From assembly GCF_000327385.1 (NCBI RefSeq), contig NW_008710950.1, positions 3,532,227 through 3,596,226 of the forward strand: a stretch of DNA of 64,000 bases, given 5' to 3'. This DNA comes from Lottia gigantea (lineage: Eukaryota; Mollusca; Gastropoda; Lottiidae). Positions within the stretch are counted from its first letter, which is position 1; each line of letters starts with the position of its first letter. Of this stretch, positions 54,158 to 64,000 are shown one piece after another. The position numbers and the translations under genes are program-made. Below the pieces are notes generated by a model, which ran no database searches, was not told the DNA's origin, and saw only the letters and a list, made by a program, of their open reading frames with translations.

Positions 54158-56544
54158 ATGGAATCTCCATTGAACACGGTTAGTTATCGATTTTCGTACT
54201 AATTTTGACAGTGCGCTGATGTCTGAGTAACCGTTCGTCAGATTACCAGATTGACGCCTGCGGATATTTTGCTATTTCTAGTCTGTCTTCACTCAATTAG
54301 GATAAGCAATTTTAATATGATATCGTGGGTGACCCCTTGAAACCTTGTATATGCCATATTTGGTCATTTTGACTTTTTGGTACTGTTTGAAAGCTCGTAA
54401 AAGCACAGATCTTTTGATCAAAACCGGGTATTCTTAGCTTGATTGTAAATAACTCAAAAACCAAAAATTAAATGACACGTACAGTGGTGTAACCCATTTT
54501 TGTGGATATAAGGATTCAACACCGAATTTCGTCAAAGTTAAAAAAACTTTTTTTATTATTTTTATATTATGTCTTAGATGTTTCCTCAGATATTCTACAA
54601 AATAATTAAAATTGGTTTATTTCGATTTTCTTTATGAATTCTTCACTTTGACCCATATTTCATGAGCAACCAACTCGGCAACGGCGTCACCTATTTTCGT
54701 GTACAATGTTTGAACTATAAATAAGTCTAGAAAAACACGTTGTATGGATACCGGGTGGTATAATTAACTTCTCTTAGTATTTATCTTTAATATCAATTCA
54801 TTATAACTAGTGACAATTCCTTCAAAGAACCTTGATTTAAAAAAAAAATAGTGACTGACAAAATATGATATACGTAGCGTGATTTATTGCTTAAAGTCAA
54901 TGAAACAACATAAGAATATGGTCCACTTTGTGTTCCATAGAAATTTTCTGCTGACTTGGAATCCGCTAGTTGATCACGTGACTTTATTTGTTGGACTACA
55001 TTCTAGCAGACGACACTTGGAATTCCGATTACGGCTAGGAATTATAAGGAAATTCGGCTGATAAAAAATGGTGATGTTTGGTAATAACTGAAATCCGCCA
55101 TTTTGTATTTGTCAAAGTATACATTAATACATTTAACCTTGCTTGAAACTATTGGATTCATTTATTATTATTATTTATTAAAACAAACTAATGCAGAGGT
55201 CGCGCAAGGTCGCTCATGTAAATTATTAATCCTTTCTGGAAATCCACGAATAATAGGTTTCCACGAAATTAGGTTACTCGACTGTATATAAACAGTCAGT
55301 TTAAAACCTCGTAATAATAAACGAGGTTCAGTGTTCCTTTTTCTGTGGATGAAAACAAAAATCCTTATACTGGTACTGTACTATTATATGAGTTATTTAG
55401 GCCGGAGTAATCAAATTGTTATACGAGGTTCACAGAATGAAAACCACGTATAGCTTTGAACATGATACGCGTATACAAATAGTTTATTGCGTTTTTCTCA
55501 TATATAGTTATACGAGATTTCAAGCGGTCACCCACAATATATATTTTACAGTTCTATGCTGCCAGCACTAAACAATTTAAGGATTATATTTTAGGCGCAT
55601 CAACATGCTCGAAAATCAGAGTTGTTGATTAAAAATGGTAAATATCCAGAAGCAATACAGTGTCACACTGAAGCTGCAGGTAATTTTTCTTATACCAAAA
55701 CAGTCATTTCATTCATATTTTAATTATTGATCACAAATCAACATAGTGAGAGTTCGCATTGCAAAATGAGGGCCAAGTATGGGTTTTAGGCATTCAATGT
55801 TAAAAGTGCAAAATTGATTGATTAGACTAATTGAAACCATTGTGTTTTATATTTTCAGAGTGTATTCTGCAAGCTATGACGCTCACTGGTTCTAATCATG
55901 CTCTTGAATCATTAAAGCTACAGCATGGCTATCATTTGAAAAAAATTGATCAATTAGAAGAGCAATGTTTAAGAGAAGAAAGAAAGGAAAGTAAGAGATT
56001 ATCCAAGGGAGGTGATAATATGGTAAATAAAGAAAGTCAAACTGATAATATTGAAGCCAGTATATTTGATGCAGTGGCTGATGAACCATCTTATGAATAT
56101 GATAATGTTTATCAAACAATGACAGAAACAGATACTTTATTGAATTTTCTAGACAAGAGAAAAACATGCTTTGAAACAACATCTGGGATTCCAGCTAAAA
56201 TACATTCTAAAGCTCCCATAAAATATATAAAACAACCAAAAGACAGTCAAACTATTATAGAAGAGCTGTCCATACATAATGATAATTTACGGGGTCACAT
56301 TGAACAATTGTTGAATGAAATAGATTCATTGAAAGCTGAAAGAGATAACTTTCAGAAGATTGTGAATAATAAAACTGGACAAACACCTTTGACCAATGAT
56401 CTTTATGAAAGACATTTTTCTCAAGAAGATTTTTATGATTTACCTCCTTTGGAGATGCCTACATTGGGGCCTGAATTTTATGATGATGCAAGTAAATCAG
56501 AAAATAGCACACGTGCAGCAGATTCTTTGACATGTAAAGATTAA
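54158..56544 (+). CDS. NRBF2: Nuclear receptor-binding factor 2 (autophagy PI3K complex subunit)
   Basis: Exons 54158-54178, 55595-55679 and 55859-56544 give a 263-residue protein; borders are GT-AG with matching phases (0 and 1). The tiny first exon encodes MESPLNT, followed by AHQHARKSELLIKNGKYPEA, the start of the MIT helical domain, as in vertebrate NRBF2 (about 287 residues). The remainder is charged and ends with a coiled coil (ELSIHNDNLRGHIEQLLNEI, then LKAERDNFQK) at about 165-200. NRBF2 binds ATG14 and VPS15 in the class III PI3-kinase complex I and promotes starvation-induced autophagy; the coiled coil dimerises it. Gene recognition rests on the MIT start, size and coiled coil. A poly(A) signal follows at 56560. 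It is divergent from the ligase and convergent with RNF103. Confidence 0.9.
54480..54712 (+). repeat. Dispersed repeat with TAACCTATTTTCGTG ends, copy 2
   Basis: Reverse complement of 52925-53172, starting CAGTGGTGTAACCCATTTTTG and ending CACCTATTTTCGTGTACA. It lies in NRBF2 intron 1. A further CACGAAATTAGGTTAC motif occurs at 55262-55276 beside a related CACGAATAATAGG. Confidence 0.75.
55305..55328. repeat. Perfect AACCTCGT/ACGAGGTT dyad in NRBF2 intron 1
   Basis: AACCTCGT at 55305-55312 and ACGAGGTT at 55321-55328 around AATAATAA. ATACGAGGTT and ATACGAGAT recur at about 55420 and 55510. Confidence 0.55.
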
Positions 56545-56559
56545 TAGTTTGATATTTGA

Positions 56560-56565
56560 AATAAA
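56560..56565 (+). promoter_or_regulatory. Poly(A) signal AATAAA of NRBF2
   Basis: AATAAA 16 bp after the NRBF2 stop. Such a short 3' UTR is possible, but other signals further on cannot be excluded. Confidence 0.5.
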
Positions 56566-56664
56566 AAATCAAGCTGTACAGGTTGAATTATGATCTTACT
56601 GATCAGTTTAATTAGCTATAATCTTATGAGATGTGTGTTCATTTTTATATGGTTACATGAAATG

Positions 56665-57353
56665 GGGGGGCGTATATTGTTGTCACCCATGTCTATCTGT
56701 CGATCCGACCGTTCACAATTACTTTTAAAGACTCTAGAAGGCACAATTCTTGACTGACTTTGACTAAACTTGGTATGATTGTTTGTAATAACCCAAGGAT
56801 GAACCCTATTGAAAATCAGAAAATCTAAAAATATTAAGTATGTGTTATTGCCCTTGTTCTTGAAATGTTCGGTAAGACTCTAGAAGGTGCAATTCTTGAC
56901 AGATTTTGATAAAACTTCACCCAAGGATGAAGCCTATTGAAAATCAATAAATCAAAAATTATGAGTAATTGCCCTTGTTCTTGAAAACGTGTTAAAGTTT
57001 AGCATGTAAACGCTCTAGATGGTTCAATTATTGACAGATTCTGACGAAACTTGGTGTTAATGTTTGTTATCACCCAAGTATGAACCCTATTGAAAATCAG
57101 AAAAATTGAAAAATTTGTTGTATGAGTTATTGCCCTTGTTCTTGAAAACGCGTTCAATTTCCAGCCCATAAACAGAAGGCACAATTCTGGACCGATTTTG
57201 ACGAACATTGGTAATATTTTACAGTATTGCCCCAAAAAGTTCAAAAGAAGCGCAAGACTGAAGGTTGAATATTTCATACTGGTGCCAAATATTTTTATTT
57301 AAAATCAAAGCTGCCAGTGGGCATGTATTACCTAGCCTGGCAAGCTATCTTAT
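56665..57353 (-). mobile_element. HINE-like element with type-3 cores
   Basis: Read on the minus strand: left module AAGATAGCTTGCCAGGCTAG at 57353, type-3 cores (CCAAGTTTCGTCAGAATC, CAAGGGCAATAACTCA, ATAGGGTTCATACTTGGGTG) and a right module (CGGTCGGATCGACAGATAG then GGGTGACAACAATATACGCC) ending near 56665. It combines type-3 cores with both family ends, confirming that core type is exchangeable. The minus frame at 56999-57277 is a repeat artefact. Confidence 0.82.
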
Positions 57354-58948
57354 AATAATGGGAATTTAGAGTATTTAAATGGCAGCTTTATAATATATCA
57401 TTCCTGCATATACTTCTAATTTGATATGTATAAGTATTGTTATTATTATAATCTGTTATATTTTCTATGGTTGTTAATTAATAAATTTCACTCTTACAAA
57501 GTTATGAAGTGGAATGAAAAGTTTAGAAAGATGATTAGAGAATATATTGCATCAAGTCCCAATTTAAAAAAAAAAAATCCCATGTATTCCCATGTATTTG
57601 TTGAAAACTGTATGATATTGGAACTCACAGGTCTTGGAAAGCAAATTATATTTATATTCCATTATAATCAGTTTTCATACATTTGAATATCTTTATCCAT
57701 TACCTGCAAAATGATGCAATGAACAATCATTCACTTCAGTTTACTAGCTGATACTGATACAGTTCAAATTTCACCTGCAATTAGATTAAAATGGAGTGAC
57801 TTCAGAGCATCTCTGTATTCAGAAGTACCGGTTTTGAGAAAAATAGATTTCTCATCATTTACAGCCACTACAGCAGTTGGTTTAAACTAATGAAGGTTTG
57901 TTACACTGAGCTGATTTGCAACTTTCTACTGAATCATTTGAGAAGATTTAATGTTACACTACAAAGGATTGTTTTAAATCTGCTTTTATTTATGAAGCAA
58001 TAATTCAAATTATATCATAATAAATGAAATATAACAACAATTGCATGATATTTTGTCAGTGAAAACAAATTCTCTAATTCTTTTTAGATTTTTTTGGGGG
58101 GAAAAAACAGGATTCAGAAACCTATTCTTATAATTTTATATCAAATATTAACAGTGAATCCTTTTGTAAAAGAAACTTGTTTACCACTTAAAACCTAGAG
58201 GACGAAATATCAGTCTAATAAATCATAACAAATGTATATATGGATGAAAGCAAATTTAATTTGTTTAATCAGTCAAAGACAATGGTACACAATGTTTTAG
58301 AACCATCTTCTTTCAGATCACTTTGTGCCTCAAACAAAGCAGCAACAGCTGTATAAGTGGTTAGTCACACTACCATGAGAACAGCTTGACTGCTCTTGTT
58401 TAAATCCAGGATGTACATAAATGTCTTTGACAAAGTAAAATTGAATATGCTTGATAGGGTTCAGTTTGAGAACTTGTTAGTATGGGGAAGGGGAGACAAC
58501 ATAGCTAGATAGTTTAATTAATAGTGTAATTCACCGCAATGAAAAGAAACATCTAATTAGATTACACTAGATCCCTTAAGTGTTCAACTAATTCTCTATC
58601 ACATAATACAAGTCTTTAAATCTTATGACACCCATCGAACAGGCTATATTAATAATCAGATCATTATTAATTTTGATATACTAATCATAATAGCTAAGCC
58701 ATCAAACTATTATTCTGTTAATTTGTTGTGAAACCCAACTTTAAAGTTTGGCATCTTTATACTTATGTACAAATTTATAAATTGTGCTAATGCTATTTCT
58801 TCACTTATTTTTTAAAAAAAAATTTCAATGCCAAATATAATGGAGCTAGATAAGGTGTCAATAAAAAAAATTATTTAGAATTTTCCTGATGATTAATATT
58901 GATATCCCATGCAGCATAATTTTACAGCACACCTTTTTATTTTTTTTC
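57354..58948. other. Convergent intergenic region NRBF2 / RNF103
   Basis: AT-rich, no gene supported. An 86-codon plus frame at 57426-57686 contains no domain and a poly-Lys run from an A-rich tract. Probably 3' UTR and spacer. Confidence 0.45.
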
Positions 58949-58954
58949 TTTATT
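58949..58954 (-). promoter_or_regulatory. AATAAA overlapping the RNF103 stop codon
   Basis: The minus strand reads GAATAAAG; the TAA stop (58950-58952) is inside the AATAAA hexamer. Cleavage downstream would give a very short 3' UTR. Use in vivo is unknown. Confidence 0.4.
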
Positions 58955-61900
58955 CACAATGAAGATGCAGAGTATCTTTTTTAGGTTGATCAGCAGGCCA
59001 TCGACAAGTTGGACAAAAATGATTGTCTCGATTCAACCAGGAGAGGATACATTTCTCATGAAATGAATGTCCACATGGTAAACCACATAATGTAATTCCA
59101 TTTTCATAATCATCAAGACAGATAACACACTGGGTATTAGGTAGATACCCAGGTGGAAATGATAAATTTAATTTGATATCTTCCATAAATTTTTCAGATT
59201 GCACAATTTCCTTTTCTGAAAACACTTCATCTTCTTTTAACATATCAAGATTTTCATTTTGTACTATTTCTTTCATTTCTGTTGGATTTTCATTGACACA
59301 GTGTACATTATTAATATGAAATTGCCAAGTTGGAAGTTGTTGAATGTACTCTAATGAGCCAGATGGTTGTAACCAAAGTGTTGAAGTGACCACACCAAAG
59401 CGATTTAGTCCGGATTCTAATCGTCCTATACTATCTGCTGGTCGAAACAGATGTTGTAATGTTCTCATCTGATTGAAATTCCACAGGTCTTCCTCTTCTT
59501 CACCATTATTTTCGTTTGTCACAACATCTTGTTTCATGTACTGAACTAATCCAATGAGAAAAGTATAGAGAAGAAATGATAGAGCCAAACAGCGACTATA
59601 AACAGTATAAAAAAAGATATCTTGTCGTAAAAGGCTAGCCAGAGAGGAAGTTGAAATTAAACGCACTATTTTCAAACCAAACATGGTTAACTTGTCCAAA
59701 TTTGGTAATGAGAATATCCCAACTAATGGTAACCATGTCATTATTAACAAAACATTATATTTTAAAGCACACCATAGTAACTTTCTCAATCTTTTAAATA
59801 GAGTTCCCTGAACCTCAAAAAACTCAAACCAACTCATAACATTAACAATAACAAATGATAAAATAAATAAATCGTTGAGAGATGGATATAGACATTTTAA
59901 ATATATTTCTAAACTTTCATATGTTAAATACTCTCCTCTTTTTAAGCCATAGACAAACTTATCTTCTGGTGTAATGATCAAATAATAAGGTAATGATCCA
60001 TAAACCTTTGAGTTATTCCATAAAAAATGTTTAAATTCTTCATTTGATGATCGCATATCAACTTTTCCAAATTGTACACGACCAGGAAATTTCAAGCTAA
60101 GAGCAGAATAAAACATAGGCATGGTAAGTCCTTTCGAAAATAATATTGTGCGTATTTCTGGATTTAAAAAACTGTGTTTATATAACAGCCAATCAGACTT
60201 GAATTCCTTGAATCTTTTCACAGTATTTACTTTTTCATCAATTCTTTCATGAATCCATCTATTTATATTTGATTCTCGAGCAGGGCCATAATATGTATAC
60301 ATTTTAACAGATGCTTTTGTCTTGAAATCTTGAGGGACAGCCATCATGAGTCTTGGTGTACTAAATCCTTTCCTATGACAGTACCTGTAATATAATCATT
60401 AATTCATCATGGTAATTGCCATGTAACCAAATTGAACACAAAAATAAGCACTATCATGGACCAAGAGGATAGAAAATTATTTTTGTCTGATAAAAGAGCT
60501 CTATTTGAACTAAAATTGAGGCATACTGTAGAGATAAATCTAAGATAATTTTTTTCTGGGGTTTTTTTTATTTATAAAACAATAAATATAGCTTGCCAGG
60601 CAAGGTAACATACGCCCACAGATAGCTTTGATTGTAAGTATTATGAAATTCGATATATTTACCATCTTCATAATGACATTGACACACAAAATCAAAAGAA
60701 TCTAAAAATGTAAAGAATTGTAGCTTGTAGAGTGAGCACAAATTGCACAATATAGCTAATAGAGTAAAAAGTCAAGTCAGACAGGATATTTCCGTGAAAA
60801 ATTATCCGATCATCACGAAAATCAATAGGGATCATCTTCATAATAACATTGGCACACAAAATAAAAATCAAAAGAATCCGTAAAGAACTGTAGCCTGTAG
60901 AGTGAGCACGAGTTGCACAATATAGATAATAGAGTAAACGTCAAGTCAGACAGGAAATTTCCGTGAAAATTTATCTGATCAAAACGAAAATCAATAGGGA
61001 TCATCTTCATAATAACATTGGCACACAAAATAAAAATCAAAAGAAATCGTAAAGAACTGTAGCCTGTAGAGTGAGCACAAATTGCACAATATAGCTAATA
61101 GAGTAAAACGTCAAGTCAGACACGATATTTCGGTGAAAAATTATCCGATCATCACGAAAATCGATAGGGATCATCTTCATAATGATATTGACACACAAAA
61201 TAAAAATCAAAAGAATCCGTATAGAATTGTAGCCTGTAGAGTGAGCACGAGCCAAATGTGAACGGACGGACCGACCGACTGGGTGATTATAATATACGCC
61301 CATCTTTCGAGTGGGCGTATAAAAATCAAAAGAATCTGTAAAAAATTGTAGCCTGTAGAGTGAGCACGAGTTGCACAATATAGCTAATAGAGAAAAACGT
61401 CAAGTCAGACACGATATTTCGGTGAAAAATTATCCGATCATCACGAAAATCAATTTAGGGATCATCTTCATAATGACATTGACACACAAAATAAAAATCA
61501 AAAGAATCTGTAAAAAATTGTAGCCTGTAGAGTGTGCACGAGTTGCACAATATAACTAATAGAGAAAAGCGTCAAGTCAGACACGATATTTCGGTGAAAA
61601 ATTATCCGATCATCACGAAAATCAATAGAAATCATCTTCATAACAACATTGACATACAAAATAAAAATCAAAAGAATCCATAAAGAACTGTAGCCTGTAG
61701 AGTGAGCATGAGCCAAATGTGAACAGACGGACGGACCGACGGGGTGATTACAATATACGCCCATCTTACGTGTGGGCGTATAAAAATGCATATGTATCCA
61801 AATCCATGTGAAAATGAACTCACTTGGGGTATTTGCCACAATCCATTATTCCTGCTCTTATACCAAATCTGGAAACTCTTTTTTTAATAGATTTCCATAC

Positions 61901-63136
61901 TGTCTCTGATATAAATCTGTGGTTAAGAGTATCACCCCATATCACTGAGATAATCCACACACTGTCTTTAGCATCTTCAACTTGCTCGTAAAAATGTGCT
62001 CCTGACTCGAAAACTGTTTCTACACTGGTCTCTTCTTCCATTAAAGACATTTCAACTTCATCTTCCATAGCAGGCCCTTAAAAACATCAAATTGAAAAAT
62101 TAAAAACTTGGCAAATTCTTCAAGCAATAAAGTTTAAGTTATATTTTTATTGCTCAAACACATCCAGTATCTCAGAAAATATAGTCCAATAAGCTTAAAC
62201 TTAATTATTTCATTGACCTGTAAGCATTCATATGAAACAATTTTACAAGTTTAATCTTGATTTGACTAAGCATTGGATAAAGCTGATTACAAATTCTCAC
62301 ATATGACCAGAAAAAAAAAAAAAAAATAATCAATAAAACATAAATGTAAATAAATAGCATCAAGCCAATAAATTTATTAAGCTAATATGATTCATTTTAA
62401 ATTTCTGTATATATTTCCAACTCCTTAAAGATGGGTTTCCTTATTTTTTTAGCGTCAAATTAAGCAAACTATATGACAAATTGGTGTTTTTAATGAATTA
62501 TCATTCTTAAGCATATCTTTTATGTTCATATCACATATAATTGAATGCTCATATTAGTACAGTCTGGATAAACAAAAAACGGCTTTTTGACCTTTCTTGA
62601 TCGGTCACTCATTGGAATTCTGCTGGTAATTCTCTTCTAATTTAGCTAATTATGAATTAATTATGGACATATGAGACAAACTGGTATTTTTCGAAGTCAT
62701 TAAAACACCTCTATTTTCTTCTCATATTAGTATTTTCATTTTCATAAATGAAAATAGGGGAACCCATCTTTAAAACATTCTACAAAAAGTGCATGTGAAG
62801 GAATTTTAAGCAAAATAACTTTCATTGTTAATGATAATTCCATTTTGAGGTTAGAAGCTACAATAAGATATTATTGCAAGTAGATGATTAACACATGGGA
62901 TCAAGTTTACCTGTAGATTCAACAAGTTGTGTCAGATCAGATTTCTCAACAACTCCATCATAGGTAACCCCTCTCTGATGTAACAAGGCTTTTAATTTCA
63001 TCACTGACAGGGTCATTGGATCAAGAAGGCGTCTTGATAAAGAACCTGTTTCATACCATGTTACAGCCTCGATAAACCGAGCTATGATGAATAAAAATGT
63101 CACATAGATAAGCAGCAAACAAAGCTTCAACCACAT
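58950..63136 (-). CDS. RNF103: E3 ubiquitin-protein ligase RNF103 (KF-1)
   Basis: Exons 62911-63136, 61824-62076 and 58950-60384 (minus) have GT-AG borders and consistent phases and give 637 residues (human ~685). The N-terminus MWLKLCLLLIYVTFLFIIARFIEAVTWYETG is near-identical in pattern to human RNF103 (membrane anchor then WYETG). A lumenal thioredoxin-like region follows (HFYEQVEDAKDSVWIISVIW, VSRFGIRAGIMDC, PMFYSALSLKFPGRVQFGKV), then about four hydrophobic segments (~330-460). The C-terminal RING-H2 reads CVICLDDYENG, LPCGHSFHEKCILSWL and CPTCRWP with all metal ligands present. RNF103 is an ER membrane ligase acting in ER-associated degradation. Intron 2 contains a HINE-like element with a different core. 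Little room for doubt on identity. Confidence 0.95.
60587..61789 (+). mobile_element. HINE-like element(s) with type-2 cores and two right ends, intronic
   Basis: Left module ATAGCTTGCCAGGCAAGGT at 60587 followed by ~170-bp cores (TGTAGCCTGTAGAGTGAGCAC at about 60720, 60890, 61061, 61228, 61347, 61520 and 61690). Two complete right modules are present: 61255-61320 and 61715-61789, each with (GGAC)-type repeats, GGGTGATTA(T/C)AATATACGCCCATC, hairpin and GTGGGCGTATAAAAA. After the first right end the core resumes in the same register. It lies in intron 2 of RNF103; minus frames at 60568-61839 are core translations. Confidence 0.85.
62077..62910. other. RNF103 intron 1
   Basis: AT-rich intron of 834 bp between coding exons 1 and 2; no further feature seen apart from a poly-A tract near 62310-62330. 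Confidence 0.6.
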
Positions 63137-64000
63137 GTTGTTATTTTGGTAGTAGCATAGATGAAATACAGACCCTCACACTTGAGCTGAACGTGTACAA
63201 AAGCAATAGACCATTTTATGTTTGTTTTGACAGTTACTTGCGTCGTGCGCACCATTCACTTCCGCTAAGTTTTACTGGACACGTCGATCAACTTCAAACA
63301 GTTTTACCTGTGTTAACACACAACAAAGGCATGACTGTTTACCATGAATAACCTGCAAGAATAAAAATCTACACTCCTAAACTTTTTCCCTTTTGCTTCC
63401 AGGAATTAATACCCAAAACCACAGCAAAACCCACGAAGGCCTCCCACAGCCTCTAGCGACTTCGTACTGTTAATAATACACAATGTCATGTCGATAGGTC
63501 ATTCAAATAGCGCCATAATATTATCATTTCGGCTACCGTACATTTTTACTATTTGTCAAAATGATACAGCAACAACACTTAAAGGGAGAGTTTGCGCAAG
63601 CACTCGACAAGTAAAAATCAAGGACAGGAATATCAGTCTGTTAGCTGGCAGTTGTGACCTAGTCTTCAGAGCCGAAGCTGTCTACAATTGCTTGTCATGA
63701 GGTTTCTTCTGTAGAGCATGATTTGATGTAGCCGATGTACCCTATCAACATTTATCTTCGACGCACAGTATGTGATATAATAACTATCAATGACTACATG
63801 GTCAGTTCCAGATCGTTGACTGTTCTCACTTGCAGACATTCGGTTATCGGTGATCACTGCATGAGAATAAAATTCCAATTCTGAAAAGCGTTATTTATAG
63901 CGTAAATTGAGTTTTTTCAGCTTTTAATTAAAGAATGTTGAGACAATCATAGCATATTCCATTAATTAGACATGATATAGCCTTCCATATTCCGAAACGG
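63137..64000. promoter_or_regulatory. Upstream region of RNF103
   Basis: Immediately 5' of the RNF103 start; less AT-rich near 63230-63480, which fits a promoter/5' UTR. No TATA box is evident and no second gene is supported; 70-codon frames at 63488-63878 overlap on both strands and lack features. Confidence 0.35.

Noticed and set aside
57426-57686. 86-codon plus-strand frame downstream of NRBF2
   Set aside because: Its Lys run comes from an A-rich tract, no domain is present, and it lies between a poly(A) signal and a convergent gene.
60568-61839. Repeated minus-strand frames with CxxCSLYRLQFFT peptides
   Set aside because: Translations of type-2 cores in the intron of RNF103, with no start or splice logic.

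Overview
The window looks like nuclear DNA of an invertebrate animal, most likely a mollusc. It is AT-rich and its genes carry spliceosomal GT-AG introns. The clear host genes (RNF103, NRBF2, a Deltex-family ligase, a Methyltransf_FA/PAN secreted protein) are animal genes. It is also full of short elements with ~160-bp core satellites and TATACGCCCAC-type ends, a layout I associate with the pearl/CvA/HINE elements of bivalves and gastropods. The mollusc assignment is inference.

Left part (1-12.6 kb): a nearly complete Polinton/Maverick (adintovirus-like) element, called A here. It has ~235-bp inverted ends made of small tandem repeats and two convergent gene blocks. Rightward: a small protein, a parvovirus-type PLA2, integrase, adenain-like protease, a fibre-like protein, a membrane protein and a protein-primed DNA polymerase with an OTU-like front. 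Leftward: major capsid protein, a pVI-like protein, packaging ATPase, a conserved minor protein and the penton-like protein. Several frames are broken, so it is a fossil, but a young one.

12.7-28 kb: an array of ~21-bp palindromes next to a 700-bp inverted-repeat element, a DIRS-like retroelement relic, HINE-like elements, MITEs, and one host gene in three exons (21254-24233, + strand).

28.1-34.7 kb: a second, older and partial Polinton (B), inverted relative to A and colinear with part of it.

34.7-41 kb: repeats, a Penelope-like RT relic, foldbacks and a 23-bp tandem array.

41-52.3 kb (- strand): a ten-exon Deltex-type ubiquitin ligase with RRM-like, KH-like, macro, RING and DTC regions in one chain. 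All exon phases agree. 54.2-56.5 kb (+): NRBF2, a subunit of the autophagy PI3-kinase complex, head-to-head with the ligase. 58.9-63.1 kb (-): RNF103, an ER membrane RING ligase, convergent with NRBF2. Introns between these exons are packed with HINE-like elements, including one inserted cleanly into another, and with TTAA-flanked MITEs.
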